Source: Rehmannia glutinosa | Lineage: Eukaryota > Streptophyta > Magnoliopsida > Lamiales > Orobanchaceae | Length of the DNA: 64,000 nt | Reading direction: 5' to 3' | Assembly (NCBI GenBank): GCA_016081115.2 | Contig: CM071929.1 | Span: 930,001 to 994,000, forward strand | Shown here: piece after piece, positions 1 through 11,960 of the stretch | Position numbering within the stretch: position 1 is the stretch's first letter | Layout: each line of letters starts with the position of its first letter | Program-made: the position numbers and the translations under genes | Notes under the pieces: generated by a model | The model's database searches: none | What the model was told of the DNA's origin: nothing | Seen by the model: the letters and a program-made list of their open reading frames with translations, nothing else

Positions 1-1201
1 TAATATAAATAGAATATAAATGATCAAATAAATAATACAAAGTTCTCTAAAATTCATTAACTATCGCATTCATATCGTGTCTTTCTTCTCCATCTCCTTA
101 GTCCAATTCCTCATTATCTCCATCAATAATTTCTGGAATATTGAGAGTTTCACAAGATATATATTTTTTTTAATGCTTGTACTATCTTCATTATTGACAT
201 ATAAAATACACAAAAAATAGATGTAACTAAAAATTAAAATAGAATAAATCCAGATATTATTTTTTAATTTTTTTTAAATAAGCAACTTCCAACCCGACCC
301 AAATCGTACCGACCCACTTCAACCCTCATCCCAAAGGGGCCAACCCATTCTGACCCACTTTCAAATGAGTTGTTAAAATTGCATGGTGGGTTGGGCCTAG
401 CCCATTCTGACACCACTAACGAAAATGGAACCAACGGAGCCCAAAGCTTTTCCCTATAATTGTGTGCTGAAAGAAGTGAACTAACAAATAAGTGGTAAAA
501 CACAAGCTCAAATGTACCAGAAAAAGATGAACCTACAAGACTTATAAGCAAATGGAATAAAGGCGTAGTAGGCAGCCTTGCAAGATCATTATTTGAAGTA
601 GATTATGATTAAATCCACATGGAAAAGCATAGGTGACATGATTAAACAGAAATAACTGATAAATCTAGCAGCTAACTTTGCACCATCAACTTAACCAAAT
701 CCCAATATCAGCAAACCATTTCAAAAACTAGTTGCTTCAGAAAATAAGAGATTCATATAGATGTGAAATATGGAATGTAAAGGGAAAAAAACATCAACTT
801 GTATATTGCAACAAGTGACTGATTAAGACAGATTGTTGGAAGTAAATACATCTTGCACTTCACTTATGCATAAAAACATCTAAATATCCTATAATTGATA
901 TCATTATTACCTCTCAGGTAACTCATATGTGTTTTAACAAAAAGGGCAATTTGTATGAGTCTAATCCGGAGCATGAAACAAACATTTCTTGATATTCAAC
1001 AATTTATCTAACCGAACTGTCCAATTAACAACGACATGATAAAAACTTAGGCTCCAAAACAATTTGGGCTAGAAAAAAGATTCAAAAGAAAAGTAGAACA
1101 TGATTCTGAATACAAAAATAAAATTAGCTGAAACAATTGCTAGAAAGATTGAGAAAATTCAAACTAAACCTCAACATGATCTCACCATTACTTCCGAAAA
1201 G
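1..1201. other. gene-less 3' flank of PDH gene with a hAT-like fragment
   Basis: No coding exon is visible. The stretch is AT-rich and holds the 3' UTR and downstream region of the minus-strand PDH gene. At about 284-415 there is a GC-richer patch of repeated 'acccgaccc' and 'gacccactt' words ending in gacaccacta. That resembles one end of a nonautonomous hAT element, whose ends commonly read TAGTGGTGTCA outward. No partner end or target duplication was found, so this is only a probable fragment. Confidence 0.4.
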
Positions 1202-4200
1202 CTACCGACAGATCTGCTCAACAGCAGCTACAATCTGTGCAGGTTGAACAACAGTCCATTCCTCTAACGTCCCAGCATAAGGAGTAGGCACGTCCTGTGA
1301 CGATAGGCAAACAATCGGTGCATCCAAATAATCATGGAAATTCTCATTTATAGCCGCCGTAAGGCTAGCGCCAATACCTCCCGTTCGCATGCATTCCTCA
1401 ACAATAATCACCCGATGAGTTTTCTTCACCGAATTTCCAATAGTATAAAGATCAAATGGTTTCAAGGACCTAATATCAATAACCTCAGGATCATAACCTT
1501 TGTTGACAAGAGTCTTGGCAGCCTGCATGACATGGTATCTCATCCGAGAATACGTTAAGATTGTAACATGCTCACCTGGCCTCACCATCTCCGCCTCTTC
1601 CAATGATAATACATATTCTTCGTCGGGAATTCTTTCCTTGAGGTTGTAAAGAAGCACGTGTTCGAAAAGAACAACGGGGTTCTCACTACGAATGGCAGCT
1701 TTCATCAGACCCTTGGCGTTGTACGGGGTCGAACAGGCGACCATTTGTATTCCAGGAATTGACTGAAAATAGGACTCGAGCCTCTGTGAATGCTCGGCCC
1801 CGAGCTGGCGTCCAACTCCTCCAGGCCCGCGGATGACGGTTGGAATTGTGAACTGCCCACCTGAGGTGTAATGTAACATGCCGCAGTTGTCGGATATTTG
1901 GTTGAAGGCAAGTAGAAGAAATCCCATATTCATGCCTTCGACAATTGGTCTTAGACCTGTCATGGCTGCACCAACAGCCATGCCAGTAAAAGAATTCTCG
2001 GCAATGGGTGTATCGAGCACCCTCAGATCTCCGTATTTGTCGGCGAGGCCCTTGGTGACCTTGTACGAACCTCCATAGTGGCCCACATCTTCACCCATTA
2101 CACAAACACGAGGATCTCTATCCATTTCTTCCTCAAGTCCTTCTCTTAAGGCTTCGAACAGCAAGAGCTCGTGCCTAAATAATTTCAAGAGTTATATGAG
2201 ATTTTTCAAGTCCCAGCATGCGTCGACTTTTTTTTCAGAAAAATATATATATATAAGAAAAGCAATTATTGAAACATGAAAGACGTGCCAAATTTGAGAT
2301 AATATTTATGTAGCTCAGCTTTCCTTCATACAATGGTTGGTTCATAGGATAACATAAGATCATATGGATATTATGTCTATAGCAAAACTAAGATACAGAT
2401 CCACTTAAAAAAATGACCCCCATCCCAGGCAGCCCTAAGATGCACCCCCCTCATTCGGAGGGGACAAGAAAGAAAAAAAAAGAATCTGAGGAGAACCATG
2501 AAAAATCCCATTGGCCCTTCTGAGGCAGAATAGACACACGCGGTAAACTATTATATGCTCTTCTGGTGTCTTAGTAAAGGAATGCAATCCACAAGGTTTC
2601 CAACCTGTTTGAATGTAAATATGTCCCTCATCATCTCGATCTACTTAGCTTTCATAGTCTTGTTCCAGAATACAGTTGTGTCTACCTTGTTGCTATGACT
2701 TGATTTAAAAGAAAATCATTCAAATGACATGTCTGAAACTTGTCATATTCCTTTCAAACTGAGATGAAAGGGAATGAGGAGGATATAATTCAATTAAATT
2801 GATCAAAATCTGAGATGAATATAGCATGCATAAGTGTACCACTTTATCCTCATATAAGGCATTGACTTGGGGGAGGGGGGGGAAGAAGGACAAAAGAAAA
2901 TGGTTATATATCAGGTATTGTAAAAAATATTGGTAGAACAAAGTCCATAACCTTAGCCAAAACAATCCAAAGCTATGTCTGGAGCACCGTGCAATCACGG
3001 AGACATTCAATAGTCTTAGTTTTCATAACACTTGTTATATTTAGTTCGAGATTAATCCTACTTTCTCTTTGTCCAGTTGGTTATCATGATCTTTAATTTC
3101 CAGAAGTTGTTACCTTTCTTAATTTCATCCCCTTTTCTCCAAGCCAGCCTCTATAAAATTAAATAATTGGCATCAGGACTTGTAACGACCGGGGATATTC
3201 TAAACGGGCTTTTTTCCTTGGGCTTTCCATCCGCGTCGCCACTCATAAGCTTCTCACCCCTGGAAGTGGTTTTCATGCCTTCTCCCACACTTGAACCCAG
3301 GACCTCCAGGCTAAGTTCTGCGTTCTAAGAGTGTGAGTACCACCAGCTGGGCAAAGGCATGAAACCTATGGCGCCCACCCCTATTACTACTCGGTAACTA
3401 TATAAATAGTAAAACTCGGCCACAAACTCTATTTAAAACGTGTAATAATTTTTTTTTATCCCTGTGGCATTTTAACAACAAACAAATAAAATCACTTTAA
3501 TTATATGATAAGGACAAGCCATGTCCATAGGCAAAAGAGGTAACCAACCCTGTTATTAAACACAACAGACATCTATGTGATCAAACGCATACCCCACATC
3601 ACCCAGTTATTTACATGTACATATTTACATCAGAGTTATACAAGACCAAAAAGGAAATTGACCCATCAACATAGCCCAACAGGTCGTCATCCATGTACAC
3701 TGTCCTCAATAACCTGTAGGAGCTCCCACAGCCTGCCCAATAAGCTCTTGAAATTCAGTGTCACCAAATTCACCTACAATGCATGAACTATATTGGCCTA
3801 ATGAGTAGTGAGAGGCTCGGGTATTACATCTTGAATATGAATGAACTGATCTCACACCCGAATAAGAGGAGATTCTGAGACTGTGTAGGTATGGGACTAT
3901 ACAGTTGAGGAGAGCTTAAAAGATTTGATAGGTACTACTCATATCAACAAGATGCATCTTCTTTTCTAGTGCTCATCATATAAAAATTAAGTTAGCGTGA
4001 TTGGCCCCAGAGCAATTATATGATGGGTGACCCCCGGGAACCTGCTCCCGAGTGCGGCGTGAGTGAGGACAAAGCGCGCTGGAAAGACTCATGTTGGTTT
4101 TGTGGGGGACGATCGTCGATGTGGAAGGCGGGTTGTTACAAAACCCTTCAGGGGGTGGGAAGTCCATGAGTGACGACGAATGAAAAGCCCAAAAGGAAAG

Positions 4201-5510
4201 TCCAAGGAGAAAACCCGTTTGGGATACCCCCGCGTTCGTTGACTAGATCTGCAGCTTGCATACGTTTAAGCTAAGTCCCATGAACAAGTTTTTGAACCTC
4301 TTATTAAAGGAACTAAATCTATCACTATGTCTTGAGGTCTTTGTTAAAGCACATCACTCATTCTCGTCTAGTTCCATTCGGAGATTCTATATGACTCATT
4401 CTCGATGTACTTCTCATAATTGAACTTATATTGCACATTACAATGTAATGAATACATAGTCTTGATAGTTCTATGAGCTTTTTCATTATTTACAAAGCTC
4501 GTAGAAGTTGCGTATTTCGAAGTTCGTCATTCTTTTTGGATTGTCAACCTTGCGAGTCTTCGGTACTAACGATTATTTAACATTAGAACTCGAGTTGCAA
4601 GTTGAAGTCGTAATATACAACGGAATCATAAGCATGCCATACTTATAATCGCTATGTTCTTTCATAATTAACTTAGCTCCTCGAGGCATTCTATCTCAAA
4701 GTCCAATTCTGTTTTACAATTTTTCCAGGTGACTTGGCTATCTCAACATCACAACGGTGACTCTACCATCATGTGCCCCGACAATAAGGATCAATTTTTT
4801 CAGTCGTCATGTGAAACCTGGCTTTGAGAATCCATGTCTTCTGGGTAATTGAGCATCACATTTATAATTATGCTTTCTTATCAAGGTAAGCATCAGTTCC
4901 GCAGTTGGGTTCGAAGAGAATAAGCAATGATTAGGTTAATATTGCATTTAACTTATTGTCCCTCCAGGGTTTTGTGAACTAATATATTTTAAGAGTAACT
5001 TAAATTTTGCACTGCTCTCCTGCGCAGTTGTAGTTTTGAACCAGAAGAAAAATCTTACCATAACATAGGCTGCACTTGAAACTCACTATACAATCTTAAA
5101 GATGCCATCAAGTACTTTGTTCGCCTCTCGTTTGCCTCTCCTAACAACTTCACTTACTAGAGGAAATTCCCTTCACAGACAAAATAACAACTATGGCTCA
5201 CAGAAATGACTAGCCCCAATTAACATAAACACAAATGAAATTCAGACACAGTTAACACCAATTTGTAACTGAACCCATAACCTACACAAGATTTTACTTT
5301 TTACTCTGCAGCAGAAACAACTATCCATGATTACTATTTGCTACAGCCTAAGCCTAATCAGTTCAATAAATGAAGAACATCCTAGACTACAATTAAGAAA
5401 GCTTTGTTATGCCAACTCTTGATACAAGCAGACTAGTGTACATATAAATGAGCCATTGATCAATAGCATCATATTATTATGAATCTCATCAACTCATTAA
5501 TAGGGTATGT

Positions 5511-5547
<37 letters not shown>

Positions 5548-6196
5548 CAGCAATGTTGTACACTGAGATGATTGTAGTTAAGATTTCAGAATTTTACCCA
5601 GGTTTCGAAGCTGCTGAGGCAGCATTTTCAGCCTGTGCCTGCAGACCCCAAAAGACGAACAAGAGATAACACATAATTATGTACATACAGAACCAGAGAT
5701 ACAAGCAAATTAAAAAAAGAAAAAAGAAAACTTTTAACAGAATCTAATGAGAAAGTAAAATAGCACACTGACCGCAACAGCTTTGGTAATGACCTTCCTA
5801 GTCATGCGGGTACCACGAATCGGATCCGAAATGGGGCTTCTCTCAGATCTGATGACTGATGAAAACATACAAAATAAATAAATAACCAACAAAAAAATCA
5901 AACATAAAAGAATCTTCCGGACTTAAATACAATGTGGGTACTCAACAACGAATTTGAAATTCTAAGATAACGAATCAATCAAGCCAGAGAAATTAAAAAA
6001 AAAATAAAAAGCAGCCCACTGATTCAACTAAGTTTAATCAAACATTATTGACCTAAAACTACGTAAAATAAATTCAAGGAAGTTCAAATATAATACCTGG
6101 GAGAGAGCAAACAGAGAAGGTAGATAATTTGTTGGAGTGATCTGCCAAGGGAAATGAGGCTGATGCCACTCCAACAGATCGCAACATGGCAGCCAT
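1202..6196 (-). CDS. PDH-E1 BETA: pyruvate dehydrogenase E1 component subunit beta, chloroplastic
   Basis: Beta subunit of the plastid pyruvate dehydrogenase E1 enzyme, the thiamine-diphosphate-dependent decarboxylation of pyruvate that supplies acetyl-CoA for fatty acid synthesis. Exons read on the minus strand: 6097-6196, 5773-5855, 5598-5638, 1202-2174. All junctions are GT-AG and the phases add up to 398 aa plus TAG. Residues 1 to about 70 are Ser/Ala/Arg-rich and look like a chloroplast transit peptide (MAAMLRSVGVASASFPLADH...). The mature part starts near HELLLFEAL (residue 76). MGEDVG around residue 103 carries the Glu that activates thiamine diphosphate. A transketolase-type pyrimidine-binding domain follows, then a C-terminal domain ending in EEWTVVQPAQIV. 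Length matches the family (about 400 aa). The ATG at 6196 is the first in the transcript and the only one giving a transit peptide in frame. The gene appears intact. Identification is from remembered similarity to plant orthologues. Confidence 0.95.
3184..4235. mobile_element. long-TIR DNA element in PDH intron 3
   Basis: The two ends are inverted copies of about 100 bp. Left: ggggatattctaaacgggc... near 3194. Right: the reverse complement of gcccaaaaggaaagtccaag... ending near 4235. Shared inverted blocks include aaacggg, ccttggrctttcc and gtcactcat, with one gap of about 12 bp. The interior has no gene-like ORF. Long TIRs suggest a Mutator-like nonautonomous element, but no 9-bp target duplication could be fixed. 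The right half (4025-4065) also contains a 5S-rRNA-like stretch, reported as a finding. It sits wholly inside an intron and is presumably spliced out. Confidence 0.55.
5514..5545. repeat. (AT)n microsatellite
   Basis: An uninterrupted AT dinucleotide run of about 32 bp in intron 3 of the PDH gene, shortly downstream of exon 3 in transcript order. Confidence 0.95.
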
Positions 6197-6270
6197 TAAA
6201 TCCTCTATCTATACACTGAATCTGTATGCCTGAGAGGGAGAAATGGGAGACGAATTAGAGCAGCAAGTGC

Positions 6271-6279
6271 TTATATAAG
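6271..6279 (-). promoter_or_regulatory. TATA box of the PDH E1-beta gene
   Basis: TTATATAAG on the minus strand, about 75 nt upstream of the ATG at 6196. This gives a plausible short 5' UTR of about 45 nt. Pyrimidine-rich CTCTCT sequence lies just upstream, as is common in plant core promoters. The motif is nearly palindromic, so orientation is inferred from the gene. Confidence 0.6.
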
Positions 6280-6280
6280 A

Positions 6281-7149
6281 GAGAAAGAGACGAGGGCGGA
6301 GAAACAAATGTGAATGGGGGGCAATTTTGAAGCAAAGGAGAAATAGCAATGGCGATGATACCAAAGAGCATGCCACCCTTTTTTTATTTATTTATATTTA
6401 TTCTTCTATAAAAGAAAAAAATTCTTTGAAATGTCTGTTGACTGTCATGACACAACTGATTGCCAACTAACTGAACTACCCGTAGTAAGTTATCTTTATG
6501 TGTTTTGGAGGCAATTATATTAATGCTCATGTTTTTATCTTGAAAATAATTTCACATACTCTTTTTCCTTTTTGTGCCATTTTAAGTTTTTTCATTTTTT
6601 TTCACTTTTAATTTAGGGGAGTGTCTTATGTAAGATTGTCTCGTTGATCTAAGTTCATGAGACGAGATCCAAGACATTCAAAAATATGGATTCTTTTAAA
6701 TGGGTATGGGTTTGGGTGAAATTTATTTAAATATAGGATCCGTCTCACTGGATTATATCCATGACAAATCTCACACAAATTTTTGTATTTAACTTATAGT
6801 TTGTGACTCCTCAAAAAAAAAGAAGTTATAATTTGTCGGGAAATCACTATGGGCTCAGGCAAATGACAAAATAGGTATTCACCGATCGGCACTACTTTCT
6901 GTCTCATAAAATTGAATCCATAAGACTATTTCAAATAAGTTTTTGTCAAAGGTGGCAGCATGAAAAAATAGTCGGCAACAAGTTGAATAAGCTCACTTGG
7001 GCAGGAACTGCCGCGTCAACCAAATGTTGCGGTGCAACTCACGCAGGCATGAGACAAATTTTTTTTACTTGTTCACTGAAGAATATGTTTGTGGGTCCTA
7101 TCGGTGAATAAATTAAAAATTCGCACTTCCAATGCGCTTCTATGCTCTT
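6281..7149. other. intergenic region upstream of PDH, no gene seen
   Basis: AT-rich sequence with scattered short ORFs and no coding signal. It contains the distal PDH promoter on the minus strand. It ends at the ATGCTCTT octamer (7142-7149) that flanks the hAT element starting at 7150. Confidence 0.6.
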
Positions 7150-7341
7150 CAATATTTTTAAACTCGGACCAAACATCGAAAGGACTAATAATTGGATCAC
7201 TGGGTCATTGGTTCGACCGATTGAGCCGTTTTAAAAAAACCAGTTGAATCATATATATACATATATAAATATATATCATATATGTATAAGAGTTAAGCAA
7301 TTATATTGGAATAAAGTTTAAATAATTGTTGAATAACATTG

Positions 7342-7771
7342 TGATAAAGCTGACCAGTCATGAGGCTACCCGGTGAGGTCTCAACGGGTTTAGAGCCCGT
7401 ATCCAACCCGGATCGGGGAATGGGCCTGACCCGAAAAAGTGGACCATTGATCCACCTGACAACATAGTACAAGTCTACCCTTCAAATGATGACACTTGGC
7501 ATCACCACATTCACCAGGAATATCTATAAATACCGTGCTACAGTGACTTGATGGTGACTATTCATATTCTCATTTTTACTGTTCACTTTTACCTCGCTGT
7601 CTCCATACCCACGTACCTCATTTACTCGATCTGACTTAGGCATCGGAGGGTCTTAGCCGGGACCACCCCCAGGCTAGCCTGACGTGTGTTTCTCTTTTTC
7701 AGGTCACTTAAGAACTCGAACCCCGGTTTCCGAAAGTCTACGACCCCAAGGTAACTTATCGATCCAAATCG
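7342..7771 (+). repeat. 5' LTR of the Tat element
   Basis: Matches 18537-18973 across its whole length with scattered substitutions and small indels. It begins TGATAA and ends at 7771 with G where the 3' LTR has A. A candidate primer-binding site follows at once (ggttggcgcgaaatgctcg, from 7771), resembling the TTGGCGCC-type site common in Tat elements. Confidence 0.92.
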
Positions 7772-7848
7772 GTTGGCGCGAAATGCTCGTGGGAAATTCT
7801 TTTCCTTTAACTCAAACGAGGTACGAAGGATGGAGACCCCATTGAAGC

Positions 7849-9300
7849 ATGTTCAAAAAAAGGGTGCTAGAGACCCCCAGGAAAGATAAGGAGGTGTTGC
7901 AACCCGAGTTCTCTTCGTCTCAATCTCTGCAGGATCCTCTGGACACGGGAAGGAAAGACCCGGACCAGATGATCTCGATGAGAAGGGAAGAATTCGAGAA
8001 GTTGGTCATGGAAAGGAGCCAACAGCTCGCGAAGAGAGAGAAAGGAGTACCCGGCCCGACCCCATAACAGTCTCAGCCAGACCATGAAGGGCACAAGCGA
8101 ATAGGAAAGAAGAGGCCTGTGGGGGTCTTGAGCAAGAGGATGAAGGTGAAAGTAGGACCCCGCCCCCAAGACCCCCATTAGGCGACAATTTGCAAGAGCT
8201 TAGTGAGCAAATTGAACTTGCCACTAAGAAGTTGGAAGAGATGAAGAGAAGGGGAGTTGTTACGCCCGCTCTGCAAAAGCGGGGATCTACTTTTTGTGAA
8301 GAGATATTGATGGAGGTAGTAACACCAAATTTTAAACTCCGGACTGCCTCGATTACGATGGAAGCAAAGACCCCCAGGAGCACTTAACGGCATTCGAGCA
8401 TGTTATGCATCTATACGGACAATCGGATGCCATCAACGCCCGTATCTTTATTACTACGCTGTCAGGTTGAGCTCAAGAGTGGTTCACGAGCCTATTATTA
8501 TCACATGCAGTGGTGTCTTATGAGCATTGGTGGTGAGAAAATTTTTCCATTTCGCCAAGAAGAAGAAGGCGAAGAGGTCAGCTACGTACCTCTTCACTAT
8601 CCGGCAGGGGGAAGAGGAGCCTCTTAGAGACTTTATCAATCGGTTCAACAATGAGGTCTTGGAGGTCGATGAACTAAGGATAGATATGATGATCAACATT
8701 ATGATCCATGCCCCGAAAAAGGGCCTTTCGCATCACCTCGCTCGTGATCCCCAGGTGATGTCGAAAATCGATGGAGATGGCGCAGAGGTACATACACGAG
8801 GAAGAAATGAACTCACTAAAAGATCGTGAGTGGTATCAAAATGCGAGAACCAAGGATAAGAGAGAGCCCAAGTGAGTCGAATCAAAGACAGATCCGAGAA
8901 AGATCGCAACAGAGATCCACCTAAATCCGATGGGCCAAGATTCCAAAACTATACCCCTTGAACGGACCTAGGATACGCGCATTGACGGCCATCGAGAACT
9001 CAAAATTGGTAAGGTGGCCAAAGAAGATGTGATCCACCCCGAATAGGCGAAATTCGGATAAGTATTGCTACTTCCACAAAGACCATGGGCATGATACGGA
9101 GGATTGCTTCTAGTTGAAGGATGAGATAGAGAGGCTCATTCAACAAGGGTACCTCCAAAGACTTTAAGGCACAAAGCGAACCGAGTTCACAAGCAAAACC
9201 CGGTGAGAGATCCCGCGAGAGGTCGCCGCAGCGAATCGCTGGGTCGGACAAAGGAAGAGACCCGCGGACGGTACCCCCGGGCAAGATAACCTACCCGTGA
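7849..9300 (+). pseudogene. degenerate gag of the Tat element
   Basis: The remains of a nucleocapsid polyprotein in several frames. An N-terminal charged region starts with MFKKRVLETPRKDKEV (7849). A coiled-coil-like helix follows at 8190-8260. The retrotransposon gag core spans about 8380-8830, with the typical block 'FHFAKKKKAKRSATYLFTIR' and 'LRDFINRFNNEVLEV'. Near 9062 the peptide YCYFHKDHGHDTEDCF carries a C-x2-H-x4-H-x4-C knuckle typical of Tat gags. At least four stops or frameshifts break it. Confidence 0.8.
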
Positions 9301-9419
9301 AGCGGGTTATACACGTGATAGCCGGAGGACCAACTAACGGGGACTCGCAGAGAGCCCGAAAGAGGACGCAGGGCTTATAAACCGAGAATGCTAGAGGTCA
9401 TCAGTCAACACGATCCGGG

Positions 9420-9960
9420 GACCTCGATCACTTTTGATCGGCGGACCGCAAGGTTTGGATCCGAGCATAATGACCCCATGGTTATTACGATGGATGTGGC
9501 GAATTTTGTCTGCAAAAGGTCTTAGTTGATAGCGGTAGCTCGGTGGACGTTATATCCCCTGGGCGTCTTAAGGAAGATGGATCTTGGGATAACATCGATT
9601 AAGCCCGGTGGGACCCCCTTATGGGGTTCGGAGGACAAGAGGTCGTGCCCCTGGGGTACGATTGATTTACCCACCTCCCTAGGTGAGGAGCCGTGTAGAA
9701 GAACCTTCATGATTAAGTATTTGGTGGTGGAGGCACCTTTCGCCTACAATATTATATTGGGAAGACTGGCTTTGAACCTATTCCGGCCGTAGTGTCCACA
9801 TATCATCCGAAAATGAAATTCCCTACGAAGTTTGGAGTGGGGAAGTCCGAGGTAACCAAAGAAATGGCTAGGGAATGCTACAATTTGTCTCTCGAAAAAG
9901 AGTGAAGTAAAGAAGGACGACCGGAGCCTATGAGACAAGTGTGCCAGGGGAATCGAGCAC
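9420..9960 (+). pseudogene. degenerate aspartic protease region of the Tat element
   Basis: An open stretch around 9526 encodes VDSGSSVDVI, the D-S/T-G active-site motif of retroelement aspartic proteases. It is followed by a region ending near 9790 with APFAYNIILGRLALN, a typical C-terminal 'YNxILGR' block. The start of the domain is in a different frame, and stops flank it on both sides. Confidence 0.75.
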
Positions 9961-10329
9961 GGGAAAGAGGTCCAAATCGGAAGAGTACATAATGGAGCCA
10001 GTGGAAGAGTACCTCGTGGTCCACCTTATACCCGAGTGACCCCAAAACGACTAGGGTGGATCAAAGATGACCCCGACCCAAGAACTCATGATGATTGAAC
10101 TTACGAGAAAGAAGTGCGGCGTGTTTGCATGGGAACCCATGAGACTGGAGGAATAGACCGGAGGTCATTGTTCACCGTCTTAATATTGATCCGTGGTAAA
10201 ACCGGTTAAGCAAAAGAAGAGAAACTTTGGAAATGAGAGAAACAAAATAATAGAATTTGAAGTTAACAAGTTCGCTCGGGCGGGTACATAGTCGAGGGTA
10301 CGAGTTCACGGATTGGCTCTCTAATGTAG

Positions 10330-11290
10330 TGGTCGTACCAAAAACGGACGGAAGATGGAGATGATGTGCACCGACTTTACTGACTTGAACAAAGCTTGTC
10401 CTAAAGACCCGTATCATCTCCCTCGCATTGATCGTTGGTTGACTCGACCGTGGTGCGCGTTACTTAGCATGATGGATGCGTACCAAGGTTATCATCAGAT
10501 AGCAATGGCCGAGGAAGATAGGGAGAAGACCTCATTTGTAACGGATACTGGGGTCTACTGTTACAAGGTTATGCCGTTCAGGCTCAAAAACGCGGGAGCC
10601 ACCTACCAGAGACTTGTTAATACGATGTTCAAAGATCTTATCGGGAGAACCATGGAGGTATATGTGGACGACATGTTGGTAAAAAGCGGCGGGAGGATGA
10701 CCACCTAAGCCCACTTTGTGAGTCCTTTGCGATTGCGGAGGTATAAGATGAAACTCAATCAGGCAAAATGCACCTTTGGGGTCAGGGGTGGCAAGTTCTT
10801 GGGCTACCTTGTTAAGAACGTGGAATAGAAGCGAATCCCGAGAAGATTAAAGCGGTAATTCAGATGACGTCACCAAAGAACATCAAGGAAGTCCAGAAGT
10901 TAACGGGAATGATAGCATCCTTGAGCCGTTTCATCTCTAGGTCCGGAGATCGCAGCCTACCTTTCTTCTCTACTCTTAAAAATGTGAAAACTTTTCAGTG
11001 GACTGATCAGTGCGAAAGATCTTTTCAAGAGCTCAAGACGTACCTGACCTCACCTCCTTTGCTCGCGAAGCCGATCAAGGGAGAGCCCCTCTACTTGTAT
11101 CTCGCAGTGCCACCTCAGGCAGTTAGCTCAGTGTTGGTAAGGGATAACAAGGGAACTCACCAACCGGTTTACTATGTCAGCAAGGTCTTGCAAGGGGCGG
11201 AGGAGCGATATTCCGAGGTCGAGAAGCTAGCCCTAGCTTTGGTCACCTCGGCTCGGAAGCTTCGCCCTATTTCCAATCGCACGTAATCAT
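10330..11290 (+). pseudogene. degenerate reverse transcriptase and first RNase H of the Tat element
   Basis: 10355-10708 contains MCTDFTDLNKACPKDPYHLP, then MMDAYQGYHQI, VMPFRLKNAGATYQRLVN and the catalytic YVDD box (EVYVDDMLVKS, about 10655). After a frameshift and stop, 10864-11286 gives the thumb/connection region and a Ty3-type RNase H start (LYLYLAVPPQAVSSVLVRD, VYYVSKVLQGAE). The 'LNKACPKD' wording is characteristic of Tat-lineage RTs. Frame changes are near 10708 and 11286. Confidence 0.88.
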
Positions 11291-11404
11291 CGTTTTTAAC
11301 GAACCAACCGTTAAAACGGATCCTGGGCAAGCCGGATCTTGCGGTCGCTTGGTCAAATGGGCGGTGGAATTGGGAGAATTCGACATTAGGTACCAAGTTA
11401 AAAA

Positions 11405-11960
11405 ATGACTATAAAGGCTCAAGTCCCGCCGACTTCCCGACAAATGTCGAGCCCGATTGAGCCCATCTCAGAGACCTGGATGCTCCACGTGGACGGCTCA
11501 GCAGTAGGAGATGGAGGAGGAGCCGGAATTCTACTGCAGGGTCCAAATGGCATGGAACTTGAAATTGCACTAAGATTGGAATTCGGGGTGACTAACAATG
11601 AGGCGGAGTACGAAGCTTTGATAGCAGGCATCAAATTGTACGTAAATGCAAGCGAGGAAGCTAATAGCGCATACGATTCCCGATTGGTGGCAATGCAAGT
11701 CCAGGGAGAGTACGAGGCCAAATAAAAGACCATGATAGCATACTTGGACCGTGTGAAACAATTAGCTGAGAACTTCATGCAATTTCAGCTTCTTCAGGTC
11801 CCAAGGACAGAAAACGGACGAGCCGATGCGTTGGCAAAATTTGCAAGCAGTATCGCAGGGTCAGTTCCAGAAAAGTGGTCGCCCCTAACGAGTAGGGACC
11901 TGAGGTCGGGTCTGAGAAAGATCCGATTGATTTATGCCCGACAATGGGTCTTGTGCTAAA
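11405..11960 (+). pseudogene. archaeal-type second RNase H of the Tat element
   Basis: Starts with WMLHVDGSAVGDGGGAGILL, where the Asp of HVDGS is the first catalytic residue. NNEAEYEALIAGIKL carries the catalytic Glu. After a stop at about 11725 the domain continues with PRTENGRADALAKFASS (11795-11855), whose Asp is the last catalytic residue. This domain is additional to the Ty3-type RNase H and is known from plant Tat elements. Confidence 0.82.

Noticed and set aside
264..551. 95-aa minus-strand ORF
   Set aside because: Lies across a hAT-like fragment and has no recognised domain.
1334..2078. ORFs opposite or out of frame within the PDH exon
   Set aside because: Shadows of the real minus-strand coding exon.
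4025..4065. Genuine 5S rRNA gene
   Set aside because: Only the last third of 5S is matched; the internal promoter part is missing.
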